64,000 nucleotides of DNA from contig NW_025408685.1 of assembly GCF_020360975.1 (NCBI RefSeq), positions 496,001 through 560,000 of the forward strand, given 5' to 3'. The position numbers and the translations under genes are program-made. This stretch comes from Hirsutella rhossiliensis. Taxonomy: Eukaryota; Ascomycota; Sordariomycetes; Hypocreales; Ophiocordycipitaceae. Under the pieces are notes generated by a model, which had not been told where the DNA came from, did not search any database, and was given only the letters and a program-made list of their open reading frames with translations. Of this stretch, positions 31,646-42,980 are shown one piece after another. Each line of letters begins with the position of its first letter. Position 1 is the stretch's first letter.

Positions 31646-34600
31646 TTAGGAACGTTGTACGTATCCTTCGACTCGAATTGTCAGACTATTGGTATCGATG
31701 AAGCGTTCCAGGGCTCGGTTTGGTGATGCTTTCGTCATTGCATCTGCTGGGTTGTCTGCGCCGTTGATCCAACGAATATCTGTTATCTCTCTCTTCTCGT
31801 ATGACTGGCGAAGGGCCATGATATCAATCATCAATCGTTTTTCCTTCGTCGTACCGAGCTTGACTAGGCATTCGTAGAGAGAGTACGAATCCGTACAGAC
31901 GATGAGAGGGATAGGAGGAAGGTTGAGTCGTTCCGTAATTATCTTCATAGTCATCGCAAGGAGATGCCTATGTCGAATCCGTTGGCCATACCGTAGATCT
32001 CTGATGCTAGGACGCTACGGGTAACACGTTTGCACTTTGTTGAACTCCAGTGTACGATGTTACCACTAATCTCGAACTGTTTTTCTTTGTGGTTTGTCTC
32101 GTTAACGAGGGTAATGACGAATCCTAGTTGGGAGGATAAGTCCTTGTTGTTTGCGAAAGAACCATCGGTGAAAACCATCAGCTTTGCAGTAGCTAGATCA
32201 ATTGGTTTGTACGTGAGGCCACGTAGTTGGTGATCCATTTGCCATTGCAGTCGCTTGTTCAAAATTGCGTAATCTTTATCCTCAGGGTCTGTACTTGGGC
32301 GGCGACTGAAACATCGAAAGAAGCTTCCGGTTGAGCAATTGAAGCAATGTATGAGGCTCGCGCTCGTTCCTCAACGTAGCGCTGGTGACGATCAATTGCT
32401 TTAGGGTCAATGGTGGTCATTTTGCTGCTTGTCCCTTCTGTTGAAGTAAAGGGATCCTTTCTTAAGGGGTTATTATTCAGCAACGTCAGTCTTGCACCAT
32501 TAAAGTCAACCGTTGTTCCGTATGTGATGTCAGTCTTGGGCTTGGAACGAAATTCTGCCTTTGTAGCTCTTCTTCTTCACGGGTAGAAAAGTTGTTCGTT
32601 CCAAGGATGAGGGTGTCATCAGTTTGCATTCCAACAATACCGAGCGTGTCAGGGCCAGTATTCGAAATCAGTAGGCAGGAGTCATAGGTGGAGGTAGACA
32701 TATCCAGCTTTTCGAGGTGATGCTGCTGATATGTGCGGAACCAATGGACTCCGGCTTCTGCGATACCGTACAGGGGCTTAATAACACGAATAATTGTTCC
32801 GTTAGGGTATTTGCCTTGTAGTTCCGTGGGCAAATACGTAAGAATGGTCCGGAAAGCTTGGTCTGGGATTGCGGGTATGCCTGAGTGATATCACGGAGGA
32901 GAGGGTTATGCCGTAGTTTTGAAGAAGTCCGGGGCAATAGCGAGGATGAGTCTCTGGCTAACGCGTTGAATTGTCGGAGATTGCGTCAGGAGGGTGGTCT
33001 TCTCAAAGTCGTTATGTCCTTGAATAACAAGTCGAGACTTTTCGTAGGGCTTAGTGTTGATTCCTTTGACTTCACGAACCATTCGAGAGCGAAAGATTCT
33101 ATAGTTTCCATGACTCATTTGATCGTATCGTTCAAATTGGAATACACCGCGGCCAACGAGGTCAGTAATCTCTTTGTTATCGGATTCTTCGAAGGGGTCA
33201 CCAGGAGAGGTGATTATGCCATCAGACCGTAGCTTGAGGAAAGAGCTTGTGCATCTTCCTCCTTTTGGGTCAAGAAGCTCTGGTCTACGGCAGGCCATCA
33301 TGATCAAATCCTTTGGCTTGTTCTTTGATCCTGGTGGGCGTCCTCTTGCGGGGGCGGGGGTTCGGGTCGGGCAGGCAGGTCCGTTAGGGTCTTAACGGGG
33401 TCTTGAGCCGGTTGTTCATTAAGATCTGAACGAATGCCTGAGGGTCTGTGTCGTGTGTAGGGTCGGAAAGAGTGGTATCATCACGCAGATACGGTTGTAC
33501 AAGGGTCGATCGAAAGACTTGGGGCCGTTGACTGTGTCAATGGTGATGTTATGGCTATCAATCGATGCAATCTTGAAGGGTCCTTGCCAACCGTCTTTCT
33601 CTCCAAACGCGAACTTCACTTTGCAGCGGGAGGGATAGCACTTCTGTCGTGCTCGGGCCGTTGCGTGCATGGAGGGCATCCTTAACTCGTCTTTCTGCCG
33701 AGAGTTGGCGGAGCATTTTCATCGCTTTCTGCATAGCTTCCGATCTTTTGAGGGTGGAAGCGGAAGGGGCGAGTCTGTAGATACGCGAGGGTATGCGCCG
33801 AAAACAAGCAACGTAGGCACAAGACCGTCAGGTCCTGCCGTATCATTGATTGCTTTAACAGCCATTTGAAGGACTGTTTCGGCGGAAGTGGTGTGGCCAA
33901 TCTCAGCATGGAGGATGTTAAAGGCGCGTCGGAGGGTGCGTGATAGCGTTCAATCTTTCCAATGGACCAATGCGTCTCAACAGGTACTTGAGAGCATTTG
34001 ATTCCATAATCTTTGCTTCGTTCCGGAATTCGAGAGAAGCAAAGTTAGTTCCTGCATCATGACGGAGGGTATCAGGAGGTCCAAGATACGTGTCGATCCA
34101 GAGGGTCCGGAGGGTCTCCCATGTATCTTTAGCTGACATTGACGGTAAAAATCTGGCTCCTTGAAAGCAGTAGCTGAGTCCACAACGTGTAGAACAGGGC
34201 GTTGTGGTGTTCCTAGGTGCATCACATCAACGATGATTTCGTAGTTGAACTCTTGATCATCGTTAAGGGTGAACTTGAAGCGGCGTGGGGCTTGTGAGTG
34301 CATTTGACAGTGGTGACAGAACTTAGAGATAGTCTCTAATGTGTCTATCGAGACGTCACTGTGCCCGGCTTGCTTCAAGAGGTGATGGAGCCTAGGGACT
34401 GCTGGGTGTCCAAAGCGTCGGTGAAGTGTACGAATCTCTGTTTCCGTAAGAAACGAGATGGACTCTTCATCTTTCGTAAGGAAGAACCAGGGATGTCCCC
34501 ATTTGCGTACGACTGGAATGCTTGTAGGGCGATTAGTACAATGATTAGTACAATTGATGGTATCTGTGATGTTGTTGAAATAGATACCAAGTCGATCCAT

Positions 34601-35060
34601 ATCAGCAAGGCAGAGCAAAAGGAGTTGGGGTTTGAAGGACGTGGAACGTGATCCTTCCGAGGGGTGTTTTAGGCAACTGTGCCAAGGAGTTAATCGTGTC
34701 GCCGTTGCCAAATTTGATGGAGGCCTGGCCGGATGTAGAGCTGTCGAGAGCTACAGAAGGATCTTCTCGTTGTAGGGCGATGTACTGAGAATATCCTGCT
34801 GTGGAGAATGTTGCTGCACCTGTGTCGATCATGATACCTTGGAATCTATCCCTTGAATAGCGATCTTCAATAATAAATTGCGAGGCTGGAACAACGGTTT
34901 GATCCGTCTGATAGACGTCTTCTCCTGTGATCAAATGATTGAATGCCTGTTGACAGAGCATTTGGCTTGCTTGCCATTGTTCCGGGTGATCGTTGGTGCT
35001 ATTGTCATGTTCTTCCCATGTATCTTCAGTGTCATCAAAGCTGCTCATCTCATGACCTTC
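31646..35060 (-). pseudogene. Copia pol: protease, integrase, RT, RNase H (frameshifted)
   Basis: Minus-strand order: protease with GIMIDTGAATFS (about 34830), integrase HHCC (RRFGHPAVPRLHHLLKQAGH, then FCHHCQMHS, about 34440-34280), catalytic Asp blocks IIVDVMHLG (about 34230) and RHDAGTNFA (about 34050) and Glu in IERYHAPLRRAF (about 33950). The RT follows with PLYGIAEAGVHWFRTYQQH and MQTDDTLIL (about 32620), then RNase H with MVFTDGSFAN and LASEIYGMANG (about 32190-31990) and a C-terminus ending GYVQRS at 31646. Frame breaks occur between most blocks, for example near 34650, 34140, 33910, 33420, 32490, 32260 and 31955. As written it cannot make a full polyprotein. Confidence 0.85.
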
Positions 35061-35109
35061 GTAGTCTAGAATATAGCCTCCGATGTCCGTGAGTTGTACA
35101 CCTATGAAG

Positions 35110-37106
35110 TGGCATTGAGTGATATGTTGGTCCTTGGCCTTTTGTCGTTCATCCGTAGAGTGTTTAGTTGACCAACAGCCTTCTTGTCCACAAACAAAAC
35201 ACTTCTTTGTCCAGTTGCGGTTATTGTAGCTAGGATTGTAGTTACTACGGCTTTGAGGCCGGTAGTTTCCACGGTTGTAGCTTTGTCCGTATCCGCGGCT
35301 GGGTCGTTGACCTGAATATCCGTATCTGCCTCGAGAGCGGTTGTTATTGTATCGACGGTCGAGGTAGTACTGATGGCGTGGATCGTTATGATCGAATGAT
35401 CCAGCAAAGTCAAGGGAAATTGAGAAGTTGTTATGAGGGCAAGATGGGATTCAACGGATGCACGAAGATCTGCAAGAAGGTGCTCGACGTTATCGGCGGG
35501 TTTGAAAGAGCGTATTGGAGTTCGGGTACTCCACGGCATGCTTTCATAAGCGTTGTACGCAGTAGAAGGTCTCCTCCGTACTCCTGCCAAGGGCTCGTTG
35601 GCAGAGCTGAAGCTTATCAAAGAGGGTTTGAAGCACTTCGTGGGGTCTTCGAAGCATCTTGGGCACGGATGGAGTTAAAGGTTATTGTTGTCCAGTCAGT
35701 ATGGTAGTGGACATGGTTGACTTCCGTGTCAAAGTGTTGTTTGAAGATATCATACGCTTGTCGGAACGTCGTAGCCCATGTGATCTTATCAAGATAGAAT
35801 CTTTGGGCTCTTCCATCAAGGATCCGGGGAAGAGTGCGTGAAATTGTGACGGTTTCACTTGGATATGAGAGCAGTTGCTTAAGAAGAGGCGGAGCTTATC
35901 ATCAAGGAGATCGTACGGCTCTCCTGTGTAGTTCCGATCTTTGTTCCAGGTCTTCATAAACTTCTGCTGGATGTCGCTATCGACGATAGCGTTCGGGATG
36001 TTATCCGGGGGGAGTTTCATGTATTCTCCAAAGGTTGCAGGGCCGGATAAGTGTTCGGGGATGGGGTTGGTGACGGGTTGGACGAGATCGGGGTTCTGGA
36101 AGCGGTAGGAAGTCGGATGAATAGTAAGAGAGGTCGGAGCAGGTTTATCTTGGATAGTCGGAGCAGGAGTAGGTGCGTTAGGAGGGCTCGTTAGGGTCTT
36201 AATAGGTTGTGGTTCGTTAAGACCTTGATGAGGTGCTGCTAAGGGCGTAACTGATGGTGAAGGAGGTTGAGACGGATGGGGATTAGTGGAAGCATTTGAT
36301 CCTAGTAATGCTGTCTGCCTCCTGAAGGCAGCAGTCCTCTCATCAAACACCATCTCCGTAAACTCCTGCTCTGGCCAGGTTTGTGGGTTCTCGATAGTTT
36401 GTAATATGAGAAATTGTGTTGCGAATTTCCCCTTTGTGAACCTGTGTAGATACCTCTTTTCCTTAGTAGTTTCCTGAGGGCTCTCTTGTATTCATTCGGG
36501 CGCGGTCCCATGTGTCTTCGGTCCATTCTTCAAAATGCTGTTGGAAGTAACCAAGGAGGTCGTATCCTTGATCACTGCCAGATTGAACGATGAATATGAA
36601 CTTTGCCACATATGTCGTTACTGCGATCTTGTCCTTTTCGTCGTGTGTGATATCGTTGTCCCAAAGGTCGATATTAATTTGTCGGAATGCGGATGCTTGG
36701 ATGTCTAGTGCCTGCATCTGGTCGCATATTTCTTCGAGCTGGGCTTCTGGGGACATAGCTCGGGCGGTCGGGGCTATCGTGATCAAATGAATGAGACGAT
36801 GTGGGGTTCGTATTGGTCTCTTCGTATACGAGTTGTCGCTAATAGGAGGTCGAGCGTCGCGTACTAAGTAGGTCGTTCGCGGCCAGACTGAACTGACGGG
36901 GATCTTGCTACTTAACGTCAAGGGTCGAACGTTCTTACTAGTTGTTTGCGATGTGGTCGCCTGTCGATTCCGGTGCTCACGGCTAGGCAAACTAGCGGGC
37001 GATCGTAATCAACAGTTGGAAGGACTCTCGCGCGGCTGGGCAAACCAGCGGGAGATTCCTTGTTCTTAGCACAAATAACCTTCTTCTGAGCGCTACTCAG
37101 GGCCAC
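35110..37106 (-). pseudogene. Copia Gag with zinc knuckle, frameshifted
   Basis: A plausible start is 36756 (MSPEAQLEEICDQMQAL); open sequence also exists upstream to 37106. The middle reads FGEYMKLPPDNIPNAIVDSD and then a Pro-rich linker. The nucleic-acid-binding knuckle CFVCGQEGCWSTKH lies at about 35165-35205. Frame breaks are near 36475 (reading continues as SPQETTKEKRYLHRF) and near 35810. Gag packages the element RNA. Confidence 0.72.
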
Positions 37107-37201
37107 AGTAAAGTGACGCGGACTATAGCACCTTCGAAGGTTGAGGAATTTGTCTCTTCTACTTAGCTGTCTGTGACGGGCGTGGGCCGGTCACTGATCA
37201 G

Positions 37202-37402
37202 TGTGGGTAGGCACCTGCGGCAGCTGCTGCAATGAGACGGTACTAGGGTTAACCTGTGATGTTGTATTCGTCTTGTTCTCTATCTAAGGAGGCAGAGGCC
37301 AGCGTGGAGAAAGGGGGCACGCTGCCCTCAGCCGCACACGTGACCGTACGGGTCACGTGCCAACCATGGTTGGTCACACCACTAGATAGATACATTCCTA
37401 CA
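37202..37402 (-). repeat. Copia LTR (5-prime LTR in coding sense)
   Basis: The second LTR of the element, 201 bp, ending CATTCCTACA immediately before the AGAAC target duplication. Confidence 0.93.
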
Positions 37403-39030
37403 AGAACTTTAATTTATTAAAGAATAAATATATACTTACTATAATTAGAAAAGATTATAAGGACTAATCTTTTAAGAGGGAGATATAGTCTACCTTATAT
37501 AACGAAATATTAAAATAAAATAACTAAGTAATAAATTAGATTTTAAGAAACTTAGACCGTTTAAGGTTAAGAAAACTATTTTAAAAGTTAACTATAAACT
37601 TTCGCTACTAATAATAATATAGATATACCTAATATTTTATATCTTATTATTAAAACTAGTACTATAAGACGCTAAACTATAGGATAAAATTAAAGTTAAC
37701 GACGATTAAGAATATAAAGCTAAATAAATACTAAATATAAGAAAATAAGGTTAGTAATAAGAATACCTTATTAAATAAAAAGGATATAGACTAAAAGAGA
37801 ATACCTAGGAACTACTTAAGCACTTAACTTACTATAGTTCTTTGCTCTAATAGTTCTATTAGTAACGCTAGTAGTAACGCTATTAGACTATAGCTATAAG
37901 TCTAGTTTTAACTATAGAAAAGCGTTATTTAGAACCGCTATTTTAAGGGTTAATAATAAGTCTAACTCGTCTAATATATAAAGCTCTTAGCGTAATATAT
38001 ATAACTACGCCTTAGAGTATCGATTAATTTAAGAAGAGATATTAATCTCTTCTTACTATACCTTATAAGAGTAGTATACGTAGCGGCCGCTATAGCTACG
38101 AGCCGACCGACCTCTTAGCGCTTAGATTAAGTATTAACCTAAAGACGATTCTTTTAAACCTTAAGGCTATTAAACTCCGCTATCGAAAAATTTCTGTTAT
38201 AATAACGAATGCCCTTTTTTATATAAGATAAGTATTTCGAATATCCTTTTAAGACGAAATATAATAAGCTACTCTCTTAGTAAGGCGAACACCGACCTAT
38301 TTTAAATAACTAACTACCGATTTTTTCGATTTAAGATACTACGTCCTTATAGCGTTAAGTAAAAGAATAGAATAATTTAGAGACGCGAGAACTAAATATA
38401 GTTAGCTATAATAGAAAAATATAAAGAAGGAAAGAACGAACTAATACTTAAGGACGACGTACTACTATAATCCTTAGGATAAGGATTATAAGGGAGAAGA
38501 ATAATATTATAAACTAGCTAACTATAAAGGAAGACGGTTAAAATATAGGCTATATAGCTAAAGTATAAGGTGCTAGGCGCTATAGACTATAAAAGAACTA
38601 TTAATATAAAGGTTATATAATAGATTAGTTAGATTAGTTATATTAAACGATCGATACTAAGTAAACCTAGTACTAATTAGTTTAATTAGTTAGATTAGCT
38701 AGATTAGTACTAAGTAAACTAAACGGGCTAAATATAATAGGTAATATCGTTATAGTAAGGGGACTATAGGTATATATATAGCTACTTACTTTTACTCCTT
38801 TAGATAGATAGCTCTTTAGCTTTTAATATATTATAATTATTACGATCTTTATTATAATTTTATCTTTAATTCTAATTACTTAATTACCTAGTTATAGTCT
38901 ATAGTCTATAACCTCTAACTTATTACTAATATAATATACTTATTATTACTTAGACTACGCTTTATTATATCTACTAATATAAACCCTTTAATAGGTTTAT
39001 CCTTTAAGAATAATACTAGTCGTTATAAGC

Positions 39031-42000
39031 TATTATAGTTTAGTCCTAGCTAAGATTATCGCTAGTCTTAACCTTAATTAAATCTAGGGTTATAATATAG
39101 GCTATAATAAACGCTTTTATACCGCTACTAATTAGGTCCTACCTTAGTATAGGCCTTAGTTATTACTCTATCTTATAAGCTAGCTATCTAAGCTAGCTCT
39201 AGTTTAAGTTTAAGGTTAAGTCTATCTAGTTATTATTAAGCTTCTTATAATAGTAGTAGTAGTCCTTATACTCTCGTAAGCCTTAGGTTACTCCTCCTAT
39301 ACTTTATATACTACCTTAAAAGGGTCTTATTATTCCGCTATAATAATAAAGTAAACGTTACTACTAATAAGCTAAGCTAGATTATAGTTTAAGGGCTAGT
39401 TATTAGCTCTATCTTAGTTTAGTTCTAAGTTAGGTTTTATTTAGTTATAGTCTTTTAGTAGTAGGTCTTATTCTATAGCTATTAAGGTTAGTTTAGTTAG
39501 GTTATATTAGTTTTATTTAGTCTATAGTTTAATTAGCGAGGTTTACGCTTAGTCTAGGTCTAGTTTAGTTAAAGCTATAGTTTTATTATTATAGGTCCTC
39601 TCCTTTCCTAGATCGCTTTAATAAAGGAAGTAGTTAGCTAGGGTAGTCTTAGTTAAGGTCGCTCTATCTCTAGCGCGACCCCGGTCTTATTATCTAGTAT
39701 ATCTATATATAGCCTCTAAGCTAGGTTAAACTAATAAAGCCTACCTAAGTAAAGGAACTATTATATTAGCGGCGCTATAGTCCTTTTCCCTTAAAGGCCC
39801 GCTCTTATATTACTTATATCCTAGGCTTATATTAAAAGGGACTCCCTTACCTTTACTATTAATAAATAGTCGATTATTATATAGTAAATAGTATCTTATC
39901 TTTATTTATAGGTATATATTAGTAAAACTATATTAAGGACTTATTAGTTAAAGAAGAAGTTATTAAGCCCGATCTTTTATATATATTTAAGTAATTATTA
40001 TACTAATATATTTAAAGAGGCCCTTATAATAGTCTAGTATTATTGCTTTATTAAACTAAGGTAAGAAGTTAGTAGGGTAAAAGGTAGTCTAGTATTATTA
40101 GATTACGTTTTCCTAGCATTTTATTAAGCGGCCTATTCCTTATTTAGCCTTTTAAGTAACTTAGCTTTATCTAAGAGGTCGTTTAATCCTATCTAGCCTT
40201 AGACCCCTTTATCTCTCTATAAGGGGGTCTACTTAAAGGTAGCGCCGGGCTTACTCTCTCCCTAGCGTCGCCTCCTTTTAAGTATACCTATAACTACGTT
40301 AAACGCGCGTTAGATTTAGCATAAGAGCCCTAAGTCCTCTAGCTTTTAAAGGGTATCTATTATTCTTTAGTTTAAGTAAAGGTCGATTAAAGGCACCTAT
40401 ACTTTTACTTTAACTTAGTAGACTAAGGTCGTATAGTAAGCGCCCGTTATTACTTAAAAGTAAGCTAACTAATCTTAAGTAAGGTCTTATATAATCCTAT
40501 ATAGTTTCCCTTTTATAGGTATTATCTTATAAAATATAACTATAGTATAAGAGATTAAGGACTAGATTACCTTACTATAGACTTCCTTAGCGTATAGTAG
40601 GGTATAGCCCTATATAAACGCCGCGAGCTTAGTTAAGGCTATAGTCTAGCGCTTTAACTTTACTTAAAGCTATTTTAAGTATACTTTTTAATATAGTTTC
40701 CGATATACCTAGACCCTTAGTAAGTAAGCCTCTTAGACCGGAGTTACTATATCGGCCCTAAGGTAGACTAGCGTTATTATTGCTTATCTCCTTTATATAA
40801 AGTATATTAACTTACTCTTTAACGGTTTAAAAGTAACCGTAAACTTAGTCGCTTACTTTATATATATACTTTAAGCTTCCTTTAAGCGTACTACTATAAT
40901 AGCTTTATTAGGTTTAATACTAACTATATTTATATTATTAGCGAAGCTAATAGTATAAATACTATATATTATACTAAGCCTTTAATATAAAGGGGTTATA
41001 TAGTATAAAAATAAGATTAAGGATAAGGGGGAGCCTTAAGGAACTCTTATTAATACTTAAGTTAGCTTTAAAGTCTTCTTATTAAAGTAAAGGGTCGATC
41101 TTTTATTACTTATAAAGCTTTATATTAGGTTTATAAGCTATCTAAGGTATCTCTTAAGCTTTAGTTCCTTTATAAGCTTATTATAGTTAACTATATTAAA
41201 TATACCCTTAATATTTAGCTATAAGAATAATATAATACCCCTTTAAGCCTAGGTCGCGTATATTAGTTCCGTTATTAATAGGATCGCCGCCTTTATAAAG
41301 CGTTCCTTCCTATTCTCTATTTATCTATTTAATAGGATACTATTTACCTTTACTACTCCCGCGATCCTTTAAGCTAGTATCTACTTAAGTACTTTTCCTA
41401 CTATAAGTAAGAGGGAAATTAGTCTCTATCCCCTTACTATATAGTAAGCTTTTAGCCTCTTACTTAGCTTTTAAATAACTACTACGTTCGCTATAAAACC
41501 GACCTAGGAAATATAAGAGTTAGGTATAAGCGTTAAAGATTATAGCTAGTTACTAGACTAAGGCTAGGCTATACTTCTTAATAAATATTAAGGGGACGCT
41601 ATTTAAACCTATTACTTTCTAGCTTACTATCTTACTTAGCGCTACTATAATATTAGCTAGCTAGATCTATTAGTTAACTATAAAGGTCGCCTTAGCTATA
41701 GGCCGGGGTAGCCCTTAGGTTATACTAGCCTTTAATAAGAAGAACTTAGTAGCTAATATCTAGGCCTTCCCTTTAAAGGTTTCTATTAATTAGTCCTTAC
41801 CTTCCTTAACTAATAGTAAGATATAGGTTAGTTTTAGTAATAGCTTACTATAGAGTCTAGCTTACCTCTTTACGTTTTAAAGCTTAGTATTATTAGCGCT
41901 AGATTCCTTTAGAACTTATACTAATAGGCCCTCCTTACTTTATAAATAGTCTACTTTTAAGCTATAGACGCTTTATATAGGTCTTCTTAATTTACCTTAC

Positions 42001-42733
42001 TCCTTTCCTACTTATACTTCCTCTTTACCTTCTTAGCCTCCTTATTACCCTCCCTACCTTTAAGGTAAACTATACGTTGCCCTTAAGTAATACTCGCCCT
42101 TAAAGTAGAACTATAGCTATTACGATCTACGCTAAAGTAGTAAAGATATAGTCTAGGTCTTAGTTAATATCCTTAAGCGTTTAAAGTATTAGCTAGTATA
42201 GTCCTAGCTAGGATATAGTCTTAGCTTTAACTAGCTTTACTTTTACTTCTTTTTACCTTAAGGCCGGTTTAAGTACCTAGGCCTAAGTATTAACTTATAT
42301 TATAATAGTCTAAGGGATATAGTTTAACTTAGTTAAGTTTAAGTTAGGCTTAGTATACTATATCTTAGTCTTTAGCGTTACCTAAGCTAGGTCGATAGTA
42401 CTATCCTTTTAACTATAAAAAAATCTTATATACTTCCTTCTTAAGGTAGTAAGTTTAAGTTATAGTTTTATTACGTTTTATATAAGTTATATCGCGCTAT
42501 CTAAGGTTTTATTATATCTATCTTAAAGTAAGTAATAGATATTAAAGTCCTTTATTATTATTATAAGGTACTTTAGTTTAATTACGCTTAGGTTATATAA
42601 CGCTCTAGCCCTCATGGCCCTTAGTAGTAAGTAAATCGCTTATAGTTTAATACTATCCTTAAAAATTACTTTGTTTTAGTTTAATCTAAACTAGGGCGAT
42701 TAAGTCCTTAGCCTAAGCCTTTTATTCTCGTAA
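39031..42733 (-). mobile_element. RIP-mutated Tad-like LINE
   Basis: On the minus strand near 40920-40960 the sequence reads SFANNINIV, which fits the FADD-type catalytic motif of a non-LTR reverse transcriptase after G-to-A changes. Downstream pieces (KYIY, RLKEA, ALTKLAAFI, AKEVYSKVI) match the order seen in Tad-clade ORF2 proteins. TGG codons are largely replaced by TAG and no frame is open. Ends could not be defined; the right side is cut by the copia element at 42734. Confidence 0.65.
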
Positions 42734-42980
42734 AGAGATATAAGAAGTATATAAAAATACACGAAGGTAAAATTAAAAGTAAGGGGTCGGATAGGTAGGG
42801 CAGAGAGATTTAATTCTTATAAGGGCAGTAATAAAGGTAGGGAGTAATTATTATATTACCTTAATTCTCCTTCTTTCCTTTATCTAACGCCTCTTTATAC
42901 CTATATAGTATCTTAATTAATAAAGAAGATCCTACTTAAAGAAGCTATTAATATCCTTTAGACTACTAAGCTTTTTATTA
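42734..42980 (-). repeat. LTR of the partly RIP-mutated copia (3-prime in coding sense)
   Basis: It matches 48553-48800 with scattered transitions. The exact end is uncertain because terminal CA/TG may have been mutated. Confidence 0.72.

Larger units (their letters stand above)
31234..37402 (-). mobile_element. Ty1/copia retrotransposon, young insertion with intact LTR structure
   Basis: A 6.2-kb element has TG...CA LTRs of 200 bp (31234-31433) and 201 bp (37202-37402) and a perfect 5-bp target duplication AGAAC (31229-31233 and 37403-37407). The coding order on the minus strand is Gag, protease, integrase, reverse transcriptase, RNase H, which defines the copia group. It interrupts RIP-mutated gypsy DNA but has normal CA/TG content itself, so it inserted after RIP. 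A purine-rich tract lies at 31434-31460 on the minus strand (ACAAAAGAAGAG). I could not assign the primer-binding site. Confidence 0.93.
30366..39030 (+). mobile_element. RIP-mutated Ty3/gypsy chromovirus fragment, split by a copia element
   Basis: 30371-31233 and 37408-37860 match 56406-57722 of the full-length chromovirus at 51062-58929 almost base for base, so this is the integrase/chromodomain part of the same family. The copia element at 31234-37402 sits in the middle. A 250-bp LTR segment at about 38771-39027 matches the second half of both LTRs of the full-length copy. The sequence has practically no CA or TG dinucleotides. The reverse transcriptase and everything upstream are missing. 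Confidence 0.82.

Noticed and set aside
37160..37201. Primer-binding site of the young copia
   Set aside because: CTGATCAGTGACCGGCC follows the LTR but I could not match it to a tRNA end with confidence.
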